From Rhea pennata (lineage: Eukaryota > Chordata > Aves > Rheiformes > Rheidae): a stretch of 64,000 nt of DNA. Location of the stretch: NCBI RefSeq assembly GCF_028389875.1, contig NC_084665.1:96639435-96703434 (forward strand), in the 5' to 3' direction. Both the position numbers and the translations under genes were made by a program. The notes below the pieces were generated by a model. That model had not been told where the DNA came from. It made no database searches and was given only the letters and a program-made list of their open reading frames with translations. Positions 61,861 to 64,000 of the stretch are shown here, piece after piece; position 1 is the stretch's first letter, and each line of letters starts with the position of its first letter.

Positions 61861-64000
61861 CAGAAGGCAGGAAGAATTTTACATAGTTTTACCTAAATAT
61901 AACCCTATCAAAAATATACATCCTTTAAACTGATAGCCAGAAAGTAGAAGAGTTTACTGCATATATATCTATGTACGCATACATAAAGTCATTCACACAG
62001 ACAATATTCCAGACATGCTTCTATACAAAAACTGGGAAAGAAGTACATGTACAATCCTTCTCAGACAGTCAGGGATGCAGATGAGACAAACACTGACCAT
62101 TGCTGGAAAGAACGCTAGAGAGCTTTTATCCTTATGATTTTATCTAAAGGTCTTAACCAGGCTTCCTACTGCATAAATGTTCTTTCGTTTGAAGAATGAA
62201 CACTATTATTATCCCGGAGCTTTGACAAGTAGACACGCCTCCATTTCTCAGATATGATCACAGCTAAAATGCACAGTTGTCCACATCTGGAAGCTCTAGT
62301 CATGCTAAAACCCTACTAGGAAATCTGCATTAGTTAGAAGCTGCGTTTTGTACTATATTAAAATTGTGTGTATTTTTCAACATGATTTGGCTCAGACTGA
62401 ATGAACTTACATTTATATTTCTCTGTTTTAAACCACTCCATTTTAAGCAAAATAGCAGCATTCCACTGCTACTCAACATTCAGTTTCACTGAAGACTGAT
62501 AACTTTTCCATCAGCTTGACTTTTTGATGTGTGTAAAAAATTGAAGAGCATTTTGATTGTTAAAAAGATTTCTGTTCTGACAGGTTATACCACTAGAAAT
62601 GTCAAGTAAAGGTCTCTCACTATCAGTTTCTGAGCCACAGAAACTAGTCAAACTCAGCTTTAAAATGAAAAGATGAACTGGTGTGCTTTTGAAATTCAGA
62701 TTCACAACACTACCCCTATACTCTTGTTTTCCAGAGCATAATCTTCCAAATAATCATTAAAAGTGTATTAATACTTGTAAATTTTGCCTACAGCAAATAG
62801 ATCACTATCTTAAGCACAGTCTGGTTTTAGAGAGTTTCAAATGCTATTTATCACATTCTCCTCTGAAGGTCAAATTATTTTTTTGGCTCATAAACTTCCA
62901 ACTCAGAAAGATTTAAAAAATTACAGTGAACTGTATTTTTAACTCATAATGAATTTTCTGAATTTTTAACCTTATTTCCTGTGCTTATGCAATCTTTCAT
63001 TTCTGCCACTTGTTCCCCAGGTGACTCATGGAGGTGAGTTTCAACCAGAATGGTTACAGAGGAAAGGAGTTAAAGATAAAAAGTTTTTACAAGTTTTATG
63101 AAGTTTGATAAGTACTTCAAGAGATAAGAGATACCTAAAAAAGGTCCCTTTCTGAAGAAAGGTTGCTACAGTTATAGCAGCAATAGTTATCTATTCTTTT
63201 TGGTCTGCCAGCTGGCCAGTCAGCACAAGCATAGTTCAAAACCCCCCACAACGGATATTACTCCTTATCTTGTTTTAAGAGACATGGAAAACTACCAGGG
63301 ACACACTGGGTAGGGGAGGAATCACGGGAGGTCCAGTGGAGGAGTGAGGTGGTTGCAGAGAAGGCTGCTCCAGGACGCAACACTTCGTCAATTAACCTGT
63401 TCAAAACTTCTTATATACATGGTCTTTTCATTAGGATAAATATAAAGGTGAACTGAATTTATTTTTTCAGTCAGTCCTCCATGTTTTGGTTAACACATGT
63501 ACATGTTTGGTGAGTACAGCACTAACACAAATGTACCAGGGACACAAACACCTACTTATGTATATAACATCCTCTGCAAATGGGGGTACTAAATGTGGAA
63601 AGCCTACATCAAAAAAATGAATCTAGTATCCACTATTGATGGTCCTGATGTCACTTCATTTTATTTTTGCAATATGAGTTTTATCAGCAACTGTGGACTG
63701 GGTAAGTGCAGTCAATGACTTTAAAGTATACTACACTTACAAAACAGTGATTCTTACAGTGCTGCCCCACATGCCACCCTTTGTTTCATTAATACTGAGA
63801 GACTCTTTGGATGGAATAAATGCTAACACCAGTCACATAGTAAAATGTTAATTTAAACATCCTACTTTTAAATAAAGATTTTGTAATGGAAAATTCCAAG
63901 GTGAAAAGGAATCTTCTGAAAATGTGGCAGACATATGGCACGAATCTCATGAGGCCTTTTATTATTTTATTTTTAATGGCAGGAGGCATGGAAAGTCTTC

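Larger units (their letters stand above)
47734..64000 (-). other. RIMS2: RIMS2 upstream intron, 3' part (16 kb in window)
   Basis: This sequence lies before the 47733 acceptor in transcript order. No RIM-like exon was found: the expected Ser-rich exon before TFTPK is not seen, so it should lie beyond 64000. It contains a CR1 fragment, simple repeats, hairpins and a TAATTA-rich block (listed). Stretches such as 50400-51770, 53000-53850, 54000-57100 and 61900-64000 show nothing I can name. Confidence 0.8.

Noticed and set aside
1..64000. CRISPR arrays, operons, ribosome-binding sites, phage or defence systems
   Set aside because: The sequence is a vertebrate gene region with spliced exons and CR1 elements; no regularly spaced repeats or prokaryotic genes are present.
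1..64000. tRNA, rRNA or spliceosomal RNA genes
   Set aside because: No cloverleaf with A- and B-box words or other conserved RNA core was recognised by eye; a covariance-model search could still find a degraded copy.

Overview
The window looks like bird nuclear DNA; a bird is preferred over other sauropsids, but the species cannot be told. It is AT-rich, has short coding exons split by long introns, carries CR1 LINE fragments including one with the avian-type 3' end, and has many simple repeats. There is no bacterial, phage or plasmid content, and almost every long open frame in it is chance.

The one gene I can support is the 3' part of RIMS2 (RIM2, a presynaptic active-zone scaffold), on the minus strand. 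Six exons splice in one continuous frame: 47733-47501, 13368-13227, 8874-8762, 5962-5861, 4751-4612, and 4254 to the stop codon at 4038-4036. All five complete introns are GT-AG and every split codon joins correctly. They encode the last 315 residues: a basic, serine-rich linker, the whole C2B domain, and the C-terminal tail. The 3'UTR probably runs from 4035 to about 2050. The 5' part of the gene lies beyond base 64000.

Layout: 1-2045 is probably intergenic; 2046-4254 is the terminal exon; 4255-13368 holds four compact exons with introns of 0.36 to 4.4 kb; 13369-47500 is one 34-kb intron; 47501-47733 is an exon; 47734-64000 is part of a further upstream intron. The big intron holds a 3'-intact CR1 copy (about 36967-37528, minus), two much older CR1/L3-like remnants (about 40320-41170 and 42660-42900, minus), several GC-rich islands that look like unclassified old repeats, and microsatellites. 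The upstream intron holds an internal CR1 fragment (about 60998-61338, plus) and an AT-rich block with clustered homeodomain-type TAATTA sites.

The most unusual structure is a near-perfect 68-nt hairpin at 14905-14972 (32-nt arms, 4-nt loop) in the 34-kb intron. It could be an unrecognised intronic microRNA-type hairpin or a palindromic MITE remnant. I saw no convincing undescribed gene system; most of the window is ordinary intron.
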